The translations under genes were made by a program, and so were the position numbers. Shown piece by piece: positions 41,649-51,309 of a stretch of 64,000 bases of DNA. Origin of the DNA: Rhizobium sp. FKL33 (GTDB lineage: Bacteria; Pseudomonadota; Alphaproteobacteria; Rhizobiales; Rhizobiaceae); assembly GCF_005222915.1 (NCBI RefSeq), contig NZ_STFX01000006.1:186001-250000 (forward strand). Reading direction: 5' to 3'. The number at the start of each line of letters is the position of its first letter. Position 1 is the first letter of the stretch. The notes beneath the pieces were generated by a model. It did not search any database, was not told where the DNA came from, and saw only the letters and a list, made by a program, of their open reading frames with translations.

Positions 41649-42517
41649 ATTCAGCAGATGACCTCAAGGCGGTGGGCCCGCGCATCCGAATGATGATGCC
41701 GAAGCTCACCCCCCTCGAGGCGCGGGTGGTGGAGACGGTGTTCGGCTTGAGAGATTTCTCGGAGGACACCGCTCTCAAGGACCTGGCGGCGGAGGCCGGC
41801 GTGTCCGAAGCGATGGTGGTCAAGATCACCAAGAAACTGGGCTTCAGCGGCTATCGTGAATTTCGCACCGCCGTGTCCAGCTATATCCGGCTGCCGACGG
41901 CGGAAATGCATCAGGAGCTCTCGGCGGAGGACAGCACCCGGGAAATCATCCAGAAGGTTTTCCGCACCTCGATCAACGCGCTGGAGGAGACTCTCTCCAT
42001 TCTCGACGTCGAGGGCTTCGATCGGGCTGCCGACCTTCTGGCGAAGGCTCGGCAGATTGACTTTTACGGCGTGGGCGGATCCGCCCAGATCGCGCGCGAC
42101 GTGGCGCACAAATTCTTGAGGATCGGGGTTCGCGCCAATGTCCAGGACGATTCGCATATGATGCTGATGTCGGCCTCGCTCCTGGGAACGGACGACGTGG
42201 CGATCGGCTTTTCCCATTCCGGCAACACTACGGCGGTGATCGATGCGATCCAGCTGGCGCGGAAAAGCGGCGCGCGGACGATCGCCATAACCAATTACGG
42301 TGGTTCGGCGCTGGCCCAGATCGCCGATATCGTGCTCTGTTCGACGGCGCAGGGATCTCCCCTGATGGGCGAAAACGCCGCCGCGCGCATCGCGCAGCTC
42401 AACATCCTCGACGCGCTGTTCATGGCGGTCGCACAAAGAAATTACGAGGCGGCCGAGAGAAATCTCGAAAAGACGATGTCCGCCGTCACATCCAAACGCA
42501 AGGACAAGTTTCCATGA
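41645..42517 (+). CDS. MurR/RpiR family transcriptional regulator
   Basis: 290 residues. The N-terminal helix-turn-helix (about 15-90; LKDLAAEAGVSEAMVVKITKKLG region) is joined to a SIS sugar-isomerase-like domain (about 115-260; DFYGVGGSAQIARDVAHKF and FSHSGNTTAVID). The SIS domain probably senses a phosphosugar made by the kinase encoded next. The start and stop each overlap the neighbouring genes by 4 bp, so it is an integral, autoregulated part of the operon. The palindrome at 36984-37009 is its most likely operator. Confidence 0.9.
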   Translation: MNSADDLKAVGPRIRMMMPKLTPLEARVVETVFGLRDFSEDTALKDLAAEAGVSEAMVVKITKKLGFSGYREFRTAVSSYIRLPTAEMHQELSAEDSTREIIQKVFRTSINALEETLSILDVEGFDRAADLLAKARQIDFYGVGGSAQIARDVAHKFLRIGVRANVQDDSHMMLMSASLLGTDDVAIGFSHSGNTTAVIDAIQLARKSGARTIAITNYGGSALAQIADIVLCSTAQGSPLMGENAAARIAQLNILDALFMAVAQRNYEAAERNLEKTMSAVTSKRKDKFP

Positions 42518-43419
42518 CCACGCAAACGCCCTCCGTCGTCGTTTTCGGCAGCCTCCACTACGATATCATGGTGCATGGCCCGGCGCGCCCGCGCAAAGGC
42601 GAGACGGTCACGGGCAGCAGCTGGCGGCCGAAATGCGGCGGCAAGGGCGGAAACCAGGCGGTCTCCGCCGCAAAGACCGGCGTGCGCTCGCATATGATCG
42701 GCGCCGTCGCCGATGACGATTTCGGCCGCGCCCTCATCGACAACCTCGCTCAGCGCAATGTCGACCATCGTTTCGTCAAACAAGCGCCCGGCGTCGCAAG
42801 CGGCATGAGCGTCGCGATCTTCGACAGCGAGGGCGACTACGGCGCGGTGATCGTCTCGGGCAGCAATCTGACGCTCGGCCAGGCAGATGTCGATGCGGCG
42901 CGTGAAGTCTTCACTCCAGGCGGCGTTCTCGTCTTGCAGAACGAGGTGCCCGATCACGCCAATGTCGCCGCCGCGCGGGCGATGAAGGCGGTTGGCGGCC
43001 GCGTCATCCTCAATGCGGCGCCGGCCCGTCCGTTGTCGGAAGACCTCGAGCGGCTGGTGGATGTGCTTGTTGTCAACGCCATCGAAGCCGAACAATTGGC
43101 CGAGACGCCTGTCGTCGACACATTGGCGGGCGCGCTCGCGGCGGCCAAGCTGTTGACCCGAACTTTTCCCGTCGTCGTCGTCACCGCCGGCGGCGAAGGC
43201 GTCGCCTGCGCAAGCCAAGCAGGGGAGGAAATCTCCATCGACGCCATCAAGGTGAAGCTCGTGAGCACGCATGGCGCTGGCGATGAGTTTACCGGCGTCC
43301 TCGCCGCCGAACTCTCTCGTGGAAAGGACATCCGCACGGCCTTGGTTTCCGCCAACGCGGCGGCTGCGGTTCTGGTGAGCACGCCGCTTCCCGATGGCAA
43401 TGGCCGTCAATCATCTTGA
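42514..43419 (+). CDS. PfkB-family (ribokinase-like) sugar kinase
   Basis: 301 residues of the ribokinase/PfkB family. The glycine-rich KCGGKGGNQAVSAAKTG substrate loop is near residue 35, and the catalytic HGAGDEFTGVLAAEL motif, with its Asp base, is near 250. It resembles ribokinase most, so it probably phosphorylates the imported monosaccharide. It overlaps the RpiR gene by 4 bp and is the last gene of the operon; a 7-bp stem-loop follows at once. Confidence 0.88.
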   Translation: MTTQTPSVVVFGSLHYDIMVHGPARPRKGETVTGSSWRPKCGGKGGNQAVSAAKTGVRSHMIGAVADDDFGRALIDNLAQRNVDHRFVKQAPGVASGMSVAIFDSEGDYGAVIVSGSNLTLGQADVDAAREVFTPGGVLVLQNEVPDHANVAAARAMKAVGGRVILNAAPARPLSEDLERLVDVLVVNAIEAEQLAETPVVDTLAGALAAAKLLTRTFPVVVVTAGGEGVACASQAGEEISIDAIKVKLVSTHGAGDEFTGVLAAELSRGKDIRTALVSANAAAAVLVSTPLPDGNGRQSS

Positions 43420-43420
43420 G

Positions 43421-43444
43421 AGCGCCGTAAACTCAATCGGCGCT
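43421..43444. terminator. Stem-loop after the sugar operon
   Basis: A perfect 7-bp stem AGCGCCG / CGGCGCT with a 10-nt loop starts 2 bp after the kinase stop and lies between convergent genes. No T-run follows; termination is inferred from position. Confidence 0.4.
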
Positions 43445-43543
43445 ATGAAGTGGCAGTCGGCTGGCTCGGAGAAGGTCATGTCCGAGAAATTTTGTTATGC
43501 AAGTCCACTGACAGGGTACAGGTGACAAGACTGGTCTGGCTTC

Positions 43544-44509
43544 TCATTCTTCTGCAGCAAGGCTCATCGCGGTCTGCTCATCAGTGATGAACGTCGTCGG
43601 CGAAACCGTTCGAATGGCTGCCTTGAGCGCAACGACCTTTTCCTTGCCGCCCGAAATCAAAACGCGCTCCGGCGTGCGGCTGAGACGGGTGGGATTGACG
43701 GAGATCACCCGAGAATTAACTTCGTGATCAAGGATTTCGCCGTTTTTGCCGATGAAGTTATAGAGCACATCGCCGACGGCCCCGGCTTCGATCAGGGAGC
43801 GCCGGTCGGCTTCGCTGATATAGCCGGCGCGATAGCTGGTGGTCAGCGTCGAGATGCCGCCGACGGAGAGCAGCGCGACATCGAGTTTGTCAGCCATTTC
43901 GAAGATCGCCGCCAGGCCGCAGCGCTCCAGCAAGGCGTGCTTGGTTTCAATACTGTCGACGACCGCAGGCGCGGGCACGAGATAACCGTCGCCTTGAAAC
44001 AGTTCCGCGAACTGCCAGGCGAATTCGGCCGGGTTGAACCGGCGGGCGGCGGCGATGCCGCCCAGCAGCGAGACGACGCGAAAATCCTCGAGCGTGCCGC
44101 CATTGATGAAAGGCAGGGTGTTGTAGAGCGTGCGCCCCCAGCCCACGCCCACCGTCAGTCCGGATTTCATGATGCCGGAAATGAAATTGCCAGCTGCGGC
44201 GGCGATGACGCGAACGGGATCGCCGTCGGGATCGGAAAAGGGCGCCACGATGACCCGATTGATGCCGAAGCGTTTCTCGACATTCCGTTCCAGCTCCACC
44301 AGCTCCGCAAGCGGAGCCGAGACGGTCACCCGGACCTCGTTGCGCCGCCGCGCATCGGCCAGCGCCCTCACGACCATCACCCGGTTGATGCCGAGCTGGT
44401 TGGCGATCTCGTTTTGCGTCAGACCCTCAACATGATAGAGCCAGACTGCGCGAGCACGAATTCGATCGGCATCGCTCTGCACGCCAGTCAAGGGTTGCGC
44501 CACTTGCAT
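43544..44509 (-). CDS. SorC/DeoR family sugar-binding transcriptional regulator
   Basis: 321 residues. The N-terminal helix-turn-helix (about 25-50; GLTQNEIANQLGINRVMVVRAL) is joined to a SorC-type sugar-binding domain (about 60-315; GVGWGRTLYNTLPF, LLGGIAAARRFN). It lies 27 bp after the E2 gene as last gene of the minus-strand operon, so it is probably autoregulated. Likely targets are the inverted repeats in the divergent region 49500-49748. The effector should be the phosphorylated or oxidised sugar of this cluster. Confidence 0.9.
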   Translation of the reverse strand: MQVAQPLTGVQSDADRIRARAVWLYHVEGLTQNEIANQLGINRVMVVRALADARRRNEVRVTVSAPLAELVELERNVEKRFGINRVIVAPFSDPDGDPVRVIAAAAGNFISGIMKSGLTVGVGWGRTLYNTLPFINGGTLEDFRVVSLLGGIAAARRFNPAEFAWQFAELFQGDGYLVPAPAVVDSIETKHALLERCGLAAIFEMADKLDVALLSVGGISTLTTSYRAGYISEADRRSLIEAGAVGDVLYNFIGKNGEILDHEVNSRVISVNPTRLSRTPERVLISGGKEKVVALKAAIRTVSPTTFITDEQTAMSLAAEE

Positions 44510-44536
44510 CCTCGGTGTGTCCTCCTTGAGACATCG

Positions 44537-46162
44537 TCATACGGACACCATGGCGGACACGATATGTCGGCGGATGATTTTGGCAAGCCGCTCAGGGCAC
44601 TCGATCTGCGGCGTATGACCCGTATTGTTCAGGAGATGAATACCAAAATCCCCATCAACCGCAAGCGCATGGCGGCTCGGAAGAATATGATCGCGCTTGC
44701 CCCACACAACCGTCGTGGGAATAGCGAGACGTCCGAGCGCTGGGCGCAGATCGAATGACTGTACGCCGTCGGGGAACAGGGTGTCGCAGAGATCCGTCTG
44801 ATAGTGGCGCAACTGTGGGTCCATGCGCTGCCTCATGGCCGCTTTTGCATAGTCGTCGCTGACACCCTCCGGATCTGCTGTGAGCCGCCTGAGCCAGGGG
44901 GCGAGACTTTCGACGCGCGACGCCCGGGCAATGCCATTGAGGGTGGGACCGTCGATTTCGGGCCCCAAGCCCCCCGGCGCTATCAGAGACAGAGAGGCGA
45001 CCATCTTGGATCTGATGTCGGCGATGGCGATGGCGATCGCCCCCCCAAGGGAATGGCCGACAAGGTGGACAGGTCCCGAACCGACTTCCGCGTCCACAGT
45101 CCGACCGACCAGCTTCGCAAGTTCGGCGAAACTGCCGATTTTTAGCCTGGGCGATTTTCCATGGCCGGGAAGATCGATACGGATGAGCGGATTGGGCAGG
45201 CTCAACGCGCGTTCGAACGGGGTCCAGCTCGGGCTATCCGCCGCAAAGCCGTGAATAAGCACGATCGGGGCGCCCTGGCCGTTCCGGCGCGACACATGCA
45301 GCGGACCGCCTTCGGCGCTCCATCGAGACGTCTGCATGGGCGCTGTTTCGACTCGTCTCTCGAGATGGCGGCGCACATCCCCTGCCTGAATTCGCCCGAG
45401 CGGCCCCGTGCCGGAGACGTCGGAAAGCGAAAGCGCCGCTTTGCGCGCCTCGGCGCGCGCCGCCGGCGTCGCGCGCAGACTGTCCGCCAATGAACTCGTC
45501 ACACTGGCGTCCGCCATCCGCTGTGGCGCTTGGGAGGATGGCGGCGCGTCAGTGGATGTTGCTGCAGGGGTTGGCGATGGCGGGACGATCGCCTCTGCGG
45601 CCGACGGACGATCCAGTTGAACCCCTGGCGGGCAGATGTAAGCAATGACCTGCCCCACCGGCACACGGTCGCCGGGAGCGGCGCTCACATGCTGCAGCAC
45701 GCCCGTAGCCGGGGCTTCCACCTCCATGGCCGCCTTGTCCGTCTCGATATCGAAGAGCGGCGCGCCTTTTTCGACATGAGCGCCTTCGGCGACATGCCAG
45801 ACCGCGATCTGACCCTCGGTCATGTCCATGTCGACCTTGGGAAGGATGACCTCGACCGCTTCAGAGGCCGTCGTCGCCGGATCGGCGGGCGCGGCGACGC
45901 CCTCCCCGACCGGCGCGCTTTCGCCCTCGGCAAGAAGGAAAGCGACCACGGAACCCACGGGAACTCTGTCGCCCGGCTGGGCCGTCACCGCGCTCAATCG
46001 TCCGCTGGCGGGGGCTTCCACCTCCATCGCCGCTTTGTCGGTTTCGATGTCGAACAAAGGCGCGCCTTTTTCCACATAGTCGCCTTCCGCGACATGCCAG
46101 GTCGCGAGCGTGCCATGGGTCATGTCCATGTCCACTTTCGGCAGGATCACCTCGACAGGCAT
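44537..46162 (-). CDS. Acetoin dehydrogenase-like E2: two lipoyl domains fused to an alpha/beta hydrolase
   Basis: 541 residues from the ATG at 46162. Two tandem lipoyl domains (about 1-80 and 100-180) each carry the DKAAM lipoylation motif, and a shared stretch around it is identical, suggesting recent duplication. A peripheral subunit-binding segment (about 235-275; VSGTGPLGRIQAGDV) follows. The last ~250 residues are an alpha/beta hydrolase (VLIHGFAAD, VGHSLGG, late His in NNTGHTPQIE) in place of the usual CoA acyltransferase domain. This is the AcoC architecture. It would transfer an acyl group from E1 to CoA. E3 is not in the window. Confidence 0.88.
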   Translation of the reverse strand: MPVEVILPKVDMDMTHGTLATWHVAEGDYVEKGAPLFDIETDKAAMEVEAPASGRLSAVTAQPGDRVPVGSVVAFLLAEGESAPVGEGVAAPADPATTASEAVEVILPKVDMDMTEGQIAVWHVAEGAHVEKGAPLFDIETDKAAMEVEAPATGVLQHVSAAPGDRVPVGQVIAYICPPGVQLDRPSAAEAIVPPSPTPAATSTDAPPSSQAPQRMADASVTSSLADSLRATPAARAEARKAALSLSDVSGTGPLGRIQAGDVRRHLERRVETAPMQTSRWSAEGGPLHVSRRNGQGAPIVLIHGFAADSPSWTPFERALSLPNPLIRIDLPGHGKSPRLKIGSFAELAKLVGRTVDAEVGSGPVHLVGHSLGGAIAIAIADIRSKMVASLSLIAPGGLGPEIDGPTLNGIARASRVESLAPWLRRLTADPEGVSDDYAKAAMRQRMDPQLRHYQTDLCDTLFPDGVQSFDLRPALGRLAIPTTVVWGKRDHILPSRHALAVDGDFGIHLLNNTGHTPQIECPERLAKIIRRHIVSAMVSV

Positions 46163-46163
46163 G

Positions 46164-47177
46164 TCAGACCTCGCCGCCGAGCAGACGGCGGGCCGCCGCC
46201 TCGATCGTGTCGACCTGCGGCACCGAGGCGCGCTCCAGGTCGGGATTATAGGGCACCGGCGCTTCCGCGCCGCCAAGCCTCAGGATCGGCGCATCGAGAA
46301 AGTCGAAGGCGTCGCTTTCCGCCACCATCGCGCTGATCTCGGCGCCGACGCCGTAGCTCTTGACGCCCTCATAGACGACCATCAGTTTGCCGGTCTTGCG
46401 CACCGAAGCGAGGATCGTGTCGCGATCGATCGGGCGAACCGATCTGAGATCGATGACTTCGACATCCTTGCCGTCAGCCGCAAGCCGCTCGGCCGCCTCG
46501 AGCGCGCGATGCACCATGATCGAGCTGGCGACGATGGTGAGATCTTTGCCCTGCCTCCGCACCGCCGCCTTGCCGATCGGCACGGTGTAATGCCCCTCAG
46601 GCACATGGCCCTTCATCTTGTAGAGGAGCTTGTGCTCGAAAATCAGCACCGGATCGGGATCGGCGAGCGCCGCCAGCAGAAGGCCCTTGGCGTCTTCCGG
46701 CGTGGAGGGCTGGACGACCTTGAGACCGGGAACATGGCCGAACCAGGCCTCCAGGCTCTGGCTGTGCTGCGCCGCGGCGCCCGTGCCGGATCCCGCCGGC
46801 ATGCGGAAGACGACCGGCACCGAGGCCTCGCCGCCCAGCATGTAGCGAAGCTTGGCGGCCTGATTGACGATCTGCTCCATAGCGAGCGCCGCGAAGTCGG
46901 AAAACTGAAATTCGAAGATCGGCTTCAAGCCGGTCAGCGCCGCGCCGACCGCCACGCCCGCGCCGCCGAGTTCGGAAATCGGCGTGTCCATCACCCGATC
47001 GGTTCCGTATTTGTCGACCAGATCGAGCGTCACCTGGAAGGCGCCGCCATAGACGCCGATGTCCTCGCCCATCAGGATCACCGTGGGATCGGCGTCCATG
47101 GCGAGCGACATCGCTTCGCGGATGGCTTCAGAGTAAGACAGCGTGCGTTCTTCGATGTTTCGCGCGATAGCGTTCAT
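46164..47177 (-). CDS. Acetoin/2-oxoacid dehydrogenase E1 beta subunit
   Basis: 337 residues from the ATG at 47177, one base after the E1-alpha stop; a longer in-frame start at 47198 would lie inside the alpha gene. It is a transketolase-pyrimidine and C-terminal fold of the AcoB/PdhB family, with [18 protein letters not shown] near the start and [14 protein letters not shown] in the cofactor region. With E1-alpha it forms the thiamine diphosphate site. It lies one base from the E2 gene. Confidence 0.92.
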   Translation of the reverse strand: MNAIARNIEERTLSYSEAIREAMSLAMDADPTVILMGEDIGVYGGAFQVTLDLVDKYGTDRVMDTPISELGGAGVAVGAALTGLKPIFEFQFSDFAALAMEQIVNQAAKLRYMLGGEASVPVVFRMPAGSGTGAAAQHSQSLEAWFGHVPGLKVVQPSTPEDAKGLLLAALADPDPVLIFEHKLLYKMKGHVPEGHYTVPIGKAAVRRQGKDLTIVASSIMVHRALEAAERLAADGKDVEVIDLRSVRPIDRDTILASVRKTGKLMVVYEGVKSYGVGAEISAMVAESDAFDFLDAPILRLGGAEAPVPYNPDLERASVPQVDTIEAAARRLLGGEV

Positions 47178-47178
47178 C

Positions 47179-48177
47179 TCAGGCCTCTGCATAAACATAG
47201 CGGGTCACTTCGCCGATCGACGGCGCGAGGCTCGCTTTGGCGAATTCGATTCCGGCCGCCACTTCGGCGACGGCTGCTTCTTCGATCGACTTGGCGCCCG
47301 CCTCGTCCAGTATTCCATGGCCGATCAGGTCCGCGCGGAAGCGGGCGATGGGGTCACGCGCCATCCATTCCTCGATCTCCTCCTTGGTCCGGTAGCGGTT
47401 GCGGTCGGATTTGGAATGGCCGCGCCAGCGATAGGTGAGGTTTTCGACGAGGCTCGGGCCTTCGCCGGCGCGGGCGCGGGCGATCGCATGATGCACGGCC
47501 TCGGCGACGGCGGAAAAATCATTGCCGTCGACAGTGACGCCCGGCATGGAATAGGCGGCCGCGCGCTCGGCGATATTCTTCACGGCAGTCGATCGGGACA
47601 CGGCGGTGGACATACCGTAGCGATTGTTTTCGCAGACGAAGATCACCGGCAGTTTCCAGATGGCCGCCATGTTGAGCGCTTCGTGGAAGGCCCCTTCATT
47701 GTTGGCGCCGTCGCCGAAGAAGCAGATCGTCACGTCGGTCTTGCCCAGGCGCTTGGCTGAGAGCGCCGCACCGACCGCGATCGGCAGGCCGCCGCCGACG
47801 ATGCCATTGGCGCCGAGATTGCCGGTCTTCACATCGGCGATATGCATCGAGCCGCCGCGGCCATGGCAATAACCGGTCTCCTTGCCGAAGAATTCCGCGA
47901 ACATCCGCCCGACATCAGCGCCTTTGGCGATGCAATGTCCGTGACCACGATGGGTGGAGGTGATCTTGTCCTGATCCGTAAGCTCGATGCAGGTCGCCAT
48001 GGCGCTGGCTTCCTGGCCGATCGACAGATGCATCGTGCCGTGAATGAGGCCGCGCATATAGCTCTCTTCGGCGCCCTCTTCGAAACGCCGGATCAGAAAC
48101 ATGCGCTTGAGCGCTTCCCGCAATTGGTCGGGAGAATAGGTGCGGATGGCGAAGGGTCTGTTGTCCGGCGCGGTCAT
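47179..48177 (-). CDS. Acetoin/2-oxoacid dehydrogenase E1 alpha subunit
   Basis: 332 residues from the ATG at 48177, 2 bp after the SAF-oxidoreductase stop. The thiamine diphosphate motif [20 protein letters not shown] is complete (GDG...NN), as is [13 protein letters not shown] in the active-site region. Its length and compactness match AcoA rather than the longer Pdh alpha of aerobic complexes. It carries out decarboxylation or C-C cleavage next to a carbonyl. Placement in a sugar cluster suggests a substrate derived from a sugar or polyol. Confidence 0.92.
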   Translation of the reverse strand: MTAPDNRPFAIRTYSPDQLREALKRMFLIRRFEEGAEESYMRGLIHGTMHLSIGQEASAMATCIELTDQDKITSTHRGHGHCIAKGADVGRMFAEFFGKETGYCHGRGGSMHIADVKTGNLGANGIVGGGLPIAVGAALSAKRLGKTDVTICFFGDGANNEGAFHEALNMAAIWKLPVIFVCENNRYGMSTAVSRSTAVKNIAERAAAYSMPGVTVDGNDFSAVAEAVHHAIARARAGEGPSLVENLTYRWRGHSKSDRNRYRTKEEIEEWMARDPIARFRADLIGHGILDEAGAKSIEEAAVAEVAAGIEFAKASLAPSIGEVTRYVYAEA

Positions 48178-48179
48178 GA

Positions 48180-49499
48180 TCAAAGCCCCAGCATGGCGTC
48201 TTGGCGAGCGCGCAGCGCGGCGATTTTGCTGTCGGCCGGGACCGAGGCATTGGCGGTGGTGATCAACTCGCCCTTCTTGATCGGACGGGTAACGGTTGCG
48301 CCAGCCAGGAGGCCGCAGGGAATGGCGCCGGCCGATTTCGCGTCCTCCACCGTCATGATCCAGGCGCGATAGCAATATTCGCCGATCTGATCGAGACGGT
48401 CGCCCGGCTGCAGGTCCTTCTTGGCGAGCGCGCCCACTTCGGCGACCGGCCGGGGCAGAGGCTGCATGTCGGCCTTGCCGTAAAGCACGACGCGGGCGCA
48501 GGTCAGGGGCACTTCGAGCGACGTCAGGTGATAAGGACGGAAGAAGGTGAAATAGGGGCCTTTGCCCATCTTCAGATCTTCCATGCGCTCCCAGATGCGC
48601 GGATGATCCATCTCGGCGACGACAAAAACGCCCGGAGCTACGCCCTTGCCGATGGTGAAGTCGACGCGTCCTTCCGACGAGGACAAGACGCCGCCGGCGC
48701 TTTCGGGGATCAGAACCTTGTTGAGCTCTTCGCGGCTGCAGGCGGGGCCGTGCATGCCGGGCTTGTCGGGGGTAAGGCCTGTGGCGTTGGCGATGGCCGC
48801 CATTTCCACCATGGTCTTGGAGCCGTCGACGAATTCCACCAGCATGCGCGGGTTCATATGACGGTCAGACGCTTCCTTCGCATAGGCGTCAGGCGTCGCG
48901 TCGATGTTGAGCGGGTTGTTCTTGCCCTTGCCGGCGCTGATGATCCGGTGGCCCATGGCGCTGACGAACTCGATGAGCTCCATGCAGCTCGACGGCTCGT
49001 CACCGGCGCCGAGCGAATAGACCACGCCCAGCCGCTCCGCCTCGGCGCGAAGATAGGCGCCGATGGTGATGTCGGCCTCGACATTCATCATCACGAGATG
49101 CTTGCCGCGCTCCATTGCGGTCAGACCGATCTCGGCGCCGACGGCGGGAATGCCCGTGGCGTCGACCACGACATCGATGAGGCCTGCATCGAGAAGCGCG
49201 TTCACATTGTCGGTGATGGCGACTTTGCCTTGCTCCATCGCCGCGTTGGCCTGATCGCCATTGCTCACCTCGACGACCCGCTCCTTGTCGCCATAGGCGA
49301 TTTCGACCGATCTCTGGGCGGCGCCGGGCTTCAATTCGCTGATCGCGCCGATCTGGACGCCATTCATATGCGCGACGCGGCTCACGATGTCGGTGCCCAT
49401 CTCGCCAGCGCCGACCAATCCGATGCGTATGGGTTTTCCAGAGTCCGCTCTGGCGGCGAGATCGCGGGCGAGGCCCGTGAGGGCGACATTCGTAGGCAT
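48180..49499 (-). CDS. Homoserine dehydrogenase-like oxidoreductase with C-terminal SAF domain
   Basis: 439 residues from the ATG at 49499 (GGAGGAAATC upstream). The N-terminal Rossmann fold (IRIGLVGAGEMGTDI near residue 25) is followed by a homoserine dehydrogenase-like middle, and a SAF domain occupies the last ~80 residues. This matches COG4091 (predicted homoserine dehydrogenase with SAF domain). The real substrate is unlikely to be homoserine here: the gene starts an operon with AcoABC-like enzymes and faces a sugar ABC importer. Oxidation of a sugar or sugar acid hydroxyl is more likely. The SAF module suggests a carbohydrate-like ligand. Confidence 0.82.
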   Translation of the reverse strand: MPTNVALTGLARDLAARADSGKPIRIGLVGAGEMGTDIVSRVAHMNGVQIGAISELKPGAAQRSVEIAYGDKERVVEVSNGDQANAAMEQGKVAITDNVNALLDAGLIDVVVDATGIPAVGAEIGLTAMERGKHLVMMNVEADITIGAYLRAEAERLGVVYSLGAGDEPSSCMELIEFVSAMGHRIISAGKGKNNPLNIDATPDAYAKEASDRHMNPRMLVEFVDGSKTMVEMAAIANATGLTPDKPGMHGPACSREELNKVLIPESAGGVLSSSEGRVDFTIGKGVAPGVFVVAEMDHPRIWERMEDLKMGKGPYFTFFRPYHLTSLEVPLTCARVVLYGKADMQPLPRPVAEVGALAKKDLQPGDRLDQIGEYCYRAWIMTVEDAKSAGAIPCGLLAGATVTRPIKKGELITTANASVPADSKIAALRARQDAMLGL

Positions 49500-49748
49500 G
49501 ATTTCCTCCAAGGTTATGGCCTTGGTTATTGCACATTTGTTTTTTCTGTCAACATAAGTTTATGCTGCATTGCGGCGATGATTGTCTGAAAAGGAGGATT
49601 GACAGGGGTATCAATCCGTACATAGTGTATATCTGTGAAACTAAAGTTCACTTCAGGCAACAGACGCGGGGGAAACGGAGTCGCGTCCTGATGTTCCGCC
49701 TGGAAGGCTTGTCACTCGACGCGAGTGACGTTTGGGAGGATTCTGACG
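49500..49748. promoter_or_regulatory. Divergent control region of the SAF/AcoABC and sugar importer operons
   Basis: 249 bp without a gene. For the plus strand, TTGACA (49599-49604) and TAGTGT (49623-49628), 18 bp apart, form a good sigma-70 promoter. GTGAA-N7-TTCAC (49635-49651) covers the expected start point and ATTGA-N8-TCAAT (49598-49615) overlaps the -35 box. GTCACTCG-N3-CGAGTGAC (49711-49729) lies in the leader 20 bp before the binding protein's start. These are probable SorC sites or RNA hairpins. Confidence 0.6.
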
Positions 49749-51302
49749 ATGACATTGTTCAAACAAAGCGTATCCCGTCGCTCGTTTCTGCGCACCACCG
49801 CCACGGTGGGTCTTGCAGCGGGAGCGGCCGGCTTGAAACTGCCGGCTTTCGCGCAGTCCAATCTGCCTGACATCCAGGCGACGCTCGACAAGATCTCGGT
49901 CGACGGTTATGTGCGCGAGGATTACCGCAAACTCTACAAGCTGAGCTCCGATCCGCTGTGGGATCCGGCCAAGGACTGGATCCGCACCGTCGACTGGGAG
50001 AAGGTCCGGTCCGAGCAGTCCGGCAAGACGGTTCGCTTCGCCATCGGCGCCGCCGACCAGGATTCCGCCGCCGAGGGCCTCAAGCCCTTCGAAGCGCTGT
50101 CGGGCATCAAGGTCGAACTCGTGCCGATCCCGGACGACAGCTTCTATGACAAGGCCGTCGCCGAATTCGTGTCCGGCAACGCGTCCTTCGACGCGCTGCA
50201 GTTCTTCTCGCCCTGGCTCGGCGATTTCGCCGCTCCGGGATTCCTCGCCGAACTCGACGACTACGCCGCCAAGTGGAAGCTGCCGCTTGACGATTTCTAC
50301 GACACCTATCGCCTGAACTACGGTTACTTCGGCGGCAAGCTCGTCGGCATTCCCTTCGACTGCGACATCCAGATGGTGCATCTGCGCAAGTCGATCGTCG
50401 AAAAGATCCTCGGCGGGCCGATCGACAAATCCAAGTCCGTTCCTTCCTATGACGAACTCATCCGCATCAGCGGCGAGGCCAACAAGCTCGGCGGCGGCGT
50501 GGCCGGCCTCGGCATGATGCTCGCCCGCGGCTTCTGGTCGACCTACACCTGGGAGCATATCGGCGCTCAGGCCGGGCTGAAGCTGTTCGACGAACAGTGG
50601 AATCCACAACTCGCTTCCGACGCAGGCATGAAGGCCATGGACATTATCATGGCGCTGCAGAAGAATGCGATCGAGGGAACCTCTGGCGCAGGCTGGGGCG
50701 AAAACCGCGCTGCATGGTTGGGAGGCCAGGTTGCGACCAATATCAGCTGGCAGGATTCGGGAACGCAGGCCATGCGGCCCGACCAATCGAAAATCGTCGA
50801 CGATTTCGTCACCATCTATGAGCCGCGCATCGCCGGCGGCGTCTTCGCTCCGCCGAACATCGCGGGCTCGACGTCCTGCGTCGCCGCAACCTCGCAGAAC
50901 CCGGAAGGAGCATTTCTGATGCTCGCCTTCCTCACCACCTCCTCGATCATGGCCATGAACGAAGCAAACGCCAACGGCGTCGCCCCCGGCTATCGTTCGG
51001 TGCTCGGCAACGAAAGGCTGCGCGCCATCTCGCAGCCGATGGAAGTCTGGGCCAACAGCCTCGAACACGCCTGGTGCGCCCCGCGCCTGCCCGGCATGTT
51101 CGAAATGGAGCAGGCGCTCGGCAACGAGATCAACCGCGCCGTGACCGGCCAGATTTCCGCCAAGGAAGCGCTCGAAAACGGCCAGACCGCCTGGAAGAAG
51201 ATCATGGAGAAGAACGGCTTCTCGGGCGGCAAGGCGCCGGTCGCTTACGCGGATGTCGCACCCGGCATGTATGTCGGCGCCGGCAAGCCGCTGCCGTTCT
51301 GA
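49749..51302 (+). CDS. Sugar ABC transporter substrate-binding protein (family 1, Tat signal)
   Basis: 517 residues from the ATG at 49749 with GGGAGG upstream. The twin-arginine signal SRRSFLRTT, a hydrophobic stretch and LPAFAQS mean export in folded form. The mature protein is an extracellular solute-binding family 1 fold, longer than usual (typical 400-450), with the RFAIGAADQDSAAEGLKPFEALSGI segment typical of sugar binding (partly quoted). The permease gene follows 7 bp later with no hairpin, unlike other binding-protein genes here. Confidence 0.9.
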   Translation: MTLFKQSVSRRSFLRTTATVGLAAGAAGLKLPAFAQSNLPDIQATLDKISVDGYVREDYRKLYKLSSDPLWDPAKDWIRTVDWEKVRSEQSGKTVRFAIGAADQDSAAEGLKPFEALSGIKVELVPIPDDSFYDKAVAEFVSGNASFDALQFFSPWLGDFAAPGFLAELDDYAAKWKLPLDDFYDTYRLNYGYFGGKLVGIPFDCDIQMVHLRKSIVEKILGGPIDKSKSVPSYDELIRISGEANKLGGGVAGLGMMLARGFWSTYTWEHIGAQAGLKLFDEQWNPQLASDAGMKAMDIIMALQKNAIEGTSGAGWGENRAAWLGGQVATNISWQDSGTQAMRPDQSKIVDDFVTIYEPRIAGGVFAPPNIAGSTSCVAATSQNPEGAFLMLAFLTTSSIMAMNEANANGVAPGYRSVLGNERLRAISQPMEVWANSLEHAWCAPRLPGMFEMEQALGNEINRAVTGQISAKEALENGQTAWKKIMEKNGFSGGKAPVAYADVAPGMYVGAGKPLPF

Positions 51303-51309
51303 GGCGATA

